This document shows, in pieces, positions 61,977 through 64,000 of a stretch of 64,000 bases of DNA. The notes beneath the pieces were generated by a model. That model searched no databases. It was not told the DNA's origin and was given only the letters and a program-made list of their open reading frames with translations. The stretch covers positions 1 through 64,000 of the forward strand of contig NZ_JQGK01000013.1 of assembly GCF_000743525.1 (NCBI RefSeq), in the 5' to 3' direction. The stretch comes from Sulfurospirillum sp. SCADC. Lineage in GTDB: Bacteria > Campylobacterota > Campylobacteria > Campylobacterales > Sulfurospirillaceae. The position numbers were made by a program, and so were the translations under genes. The stretch's first letter is position 1, and the number at the start of each line of letters is the position of its first letter.

Positions 61977-64000
61977 CTATTTGAGTTGAAGAAGCGTATT
62001 GAGCATCTCATCGGCGGTTGTGATCGTTTTGGAGTTGGCTTGGTACCCTCTTTGAATAACGATCAACTGCGTGAGTGAGCGCGAAAGATCGACGTTACTC
62101 ATCTCTAAAGCACTGGATTGGATGGAGCCTTTTGTCCCTGTGCTTGCTTGACCAACGGTTGCCGTACCAGAGTTAGTTGACGCAATATAGCAGTTACCGC
62201 CATCACTTTCCAAACCACTCTCATTGGTAAAGGTTGCCATAGCCACTTGAGCAAGTGCAAAGCTGTAACCATTACTAAAGCTACCGATGATAGTACCCGT
62301 TTCATCAACACTAATGCCCGATAAATCGCCACCTGCATAACCGTCTTGTGTAATACTTGATGTGCTAGAGTCATTATCAAGACTTTTCAGACCGTCAAAT
62401 TGTCCCAGTGTTCCCATATTGAGGCTAATGGCTTGGTTGGCGGTTGAGCCGTTATTGGCGGTGTAGTTGAGTGTTCTTGGAGAGTAGGTTGCCAAAGAGC
62501 CATCGGAGTTAAAACTAATGGTACCTGTGACAATATTTTCAGGCGAAACGCCTGAGTTAAGCTCACCTGGTTCGGGAACAGAGATCGTCATTGACCATTC
62601 AGTACCACCTGAACTGGTCGTTCCTGTTTTAACATAATTGATTGTCAAAGTGTGTTTTGAACCCAAAGAGTCATAAATATCGGTTGTAGATGACAACGAT
62701 GCCATATAAAGATCACCCGATGTTCGCGTGGTTGATCCAGCAGAGAGTGTTCCTTGAAGAGCACTAAAGATGGCGGTTAGATCACTATTGGCAGAAACAC
62801 TATTGGTGGCATTGGTCAAGTTTGTAACGGTTAAATAAAGCCCAAAATCACCACCCGGTGTCACTGTACTTGAAGTAGAGGCAAATGCTACAGATGAGCC
62901 TTGAGGGATGGTAAGGTCACTGCTCAATGTTGTAGCAGAGAGAGTATGGGTTCCTGCTGTATAGGTTACACCATTAATGACAACATCATTATTAAAGGTA
63001 TAATCGCCTGCAGGCAGTATTGAACCACTGGAAAGGGCAATATCTTTATTGGTTAAGGCATAATTTAAAGAGGTCTCTGTAAACGTCGCTTGCGCCGTAT
63101 TGGTTCCAGCAAGAAGTGCTATGGTGGTTACAGCTGGAATAAAATCAGCCGTTGTGCCTTGTGGAATTGTTACGGCACTGTCTAAAGTGATAGCTGTTGC
63201 AAATGTATGTGTTACGCCAGCGGCGTAAGTTGTACCATTGATTGTAACATCGGTTGTAAAGGTATAATCTCCTGCAGGTAAGACAGAATCTTCTGGTAAG
63301 GTGAGTGAAGAGCTTTCTAAAAGTTCATTAAATTTAGCTTCTGTCACAATTTCGGTTTCAATATAATCACCATCATCCGTATTATACGCATCGCCTGTTG
63401 GATTGGAGATGACAAATTGTCCTGAAGTATTGACGGATACAGAGGCACCATCATTAAGATCAGCAGTGCCATCTCCTGTGTAATCGACATAGAGTCTGGC
63501 ATCGGTTTGCATGGCGTCTCTTAAATCTTCCGTGGTGGTAAAGGTTCTTGCAACACCATCATCATAACTAGGATTGGATGATGAAGCGGAGCTAGTATAG
63601 GTATATTGGTAAGCGGTATTAACTTCAGTGTCAGTGATTCCTACGGCACTGTTGGTACTTCCTTGAACTAATTTAATATTTTTGGTTGCGTCTGTTGTTC
63701 CGGTTGAGTTATCATTACTTAAGGTAATTTTATTGCCACTACTTACGGTTGCTTCAACCCCCGTAGAAGCTTTTTGTGCATTAATCAAGCTTGCAATGTA
63801 AGCAGCAACATCATCATCATCTGAAGATGAGATAGAACCACTAATCGTTGTACCATTGATCGTCATATTAATGGTGGTGGTACCGGACGTATCTGCTGTA
63901 ATATTAAAACTGGTTTTAGCCGTGGCGTAACTGACCCACATACCTTGACCTTCGGTCACACCAAGTGCTTCACCATCAGAATCAAAAAGAACGCTAAAGT
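61977..64000 (-). CDS. flgE: Flagellar hook protein FlgE (partial at window edge)
   Basis: The frame is open through the right edge (FSVLFDSDGEALGVTEGQGMWVSYATA) and ends at 61977. The last 40 residues are the typical hook C-terminus: ALEMSNVDLSRSLTQLIVIQRGYQANSKTITTADEMLNTLLQL. It forms the flexible hook outside the outer membrane. The visible 674 residues are already longer than enteric FlgE (about 400), as is usual in Campylobacterota. The variable middle contains two related blocks beginning LPAGDYTF and ending TIPQG. The start lies outside the window. Confidence 0.93.
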   Translation of the reverse strand, partial: FSVLFDSDGEALGVTEGQGMWVSYATAKTSFNITADTSGTTTINMTINGTTISGSISSSDDDDVAAYIASLINAQKASTGVEATVSSGNKITLSNDNSTGTTDATKNIKLVQGSTNSAVGITDTEVNTAYQYTYTSSASSSNPSYDDGVARTFTTTEDLRDAMQTDARLYVDYTGDGTADLNDGASVSVNTSGQFVISNPTGDAYNTDDGDYIETEIVTEAKFNELLESSSLTLPEDSVLPAGDYTFTTDVTINGTTYAAGVTHTFATAITLDSAVTIPQGTTADFIPAVTTIALLAGTNTAQATFTETSLNYALTNKDIALSSGSILPAGDYTFNNDVVINGVTYTAGTHTLSATTLSSDLTIPQGSSVAFASTSSTVTPGGDFGLYLTVTNLTNATNSVSANSDLTAIFSALQGTLSAGSTTRTSGDLYMASLSSTTDIYDSLGSKHTLTINYVKTGTTSSGGTEWSMTISVPEPGELNSGVSPENIVTGTISFNSDGSLATYSPRTLNYTANNGSTANQAISLNMGTLGQFDGLKSLDNDSSTSSITQDGYAGGDLSGISVDETGTIIGSFSNGYSFALAQVAMATFTNESGLESDGGNCYIASTNSGTATVGQASTGTKGSIQSSALEMSNVDLSRSLTQLIVIQRGYQANSKTITTADEMLNTLLQLK

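Overview
The window looks like a stretch of a Campylobacterota (Epsilonproteobacteria) chromosome, most likely Sulfurospirillum or a close relative. The reasons are the moderately AT-rich base composition, the ruvC/oriC/dnaA/dnaN/gyrB order at the replication origin, DnaA boxes of TTATTCACA/TTTTTCACA type, an Hcp-like Sel1 protein, a CZB-domain chemoreceptor, a large flagellar hook protein, and reductive TCA genes (ATP-citrate lyase). The genus is inference; no 16S gene is present.

Layout. 0-2.1 kb: end of an unknown gene, a truncated HigA-type antitoxin and a hipA-hipB toxin-antitoxin operon behind a large operator-like inverted repeat. 2.4-8.7 kb: a two-sensor diguanylate cyclase, a formate-dehydrogenase-like molybdoenzyme, and an FAD oxidoreductase whose stop codon overlaps the start of cas9. 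8.7-16.7 kb: a complete type II-B CRISPR-Cas system: cas9-cas1-cas2-cas4 on the plus strand, a tracrRNA on the minus strand, and a 26-repeat array that must also be read on the minus strand. 16.7-23.6 kb: a YoeB-like toxin-antitoxin pair, small housekeeping and membrane genes, and the AMMECR1/radical SAM/MEMO operon. 24-30.4 kb: mdh-aclB-aclA (reductive TCA cycle) with unusual structured intergenic repeats, and an FAD fumarate-reductase-like flavoprotein. 30.5-38.5 kb: glycerophosphodiesterase, an HNH nuclease, a TetR-controlled oxidoreductase operon, an AspT-type transporter and a soluble chemoreceptor. 38.6-45.6 kb: tRNA-Ser(GGA) followed by a type I restriction-modification locus. 45.7-55.8 kb: Sel1 protein, GntR regulator, two-subunit fumarase, MFS pump, mutY-ung, SRP RNA, HD protein, queF and a degenerate GGDEF/EAL protein. 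55.8-64 kb: gyrB, dnaN, dnaA, a two-part oriC, ruvC, thyX and part of a flagellar hook gene.

Two signals lie outside normal gene annotation. First, the 10-bp palindrome TTACATGTAA occurs 27 times by hand count, where roughly 0.2 would be expected by chance. It lies in genes and between genes, five times in or at mutY, and twice at the centre of longer perfect palindromes after stop codons. It behaves like a highly iterated palindrome of unknown role. Second, a family of intergenic repeats built of hairpins with co-varying stems sits around the acl/mdh and fumarase genes and before the SRP RNA gene.

The CRISPR array carries a readable history. The 13 cas-proximal repeats share one base change and the 13 distal repeats do not. 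The last distal repeat is degenerate. This shows growth at the cas/tracrRNA end, opposite to the start of crRNA transcription. The newer repeats also create a predicted C:A mismatch with the tracrRNA.
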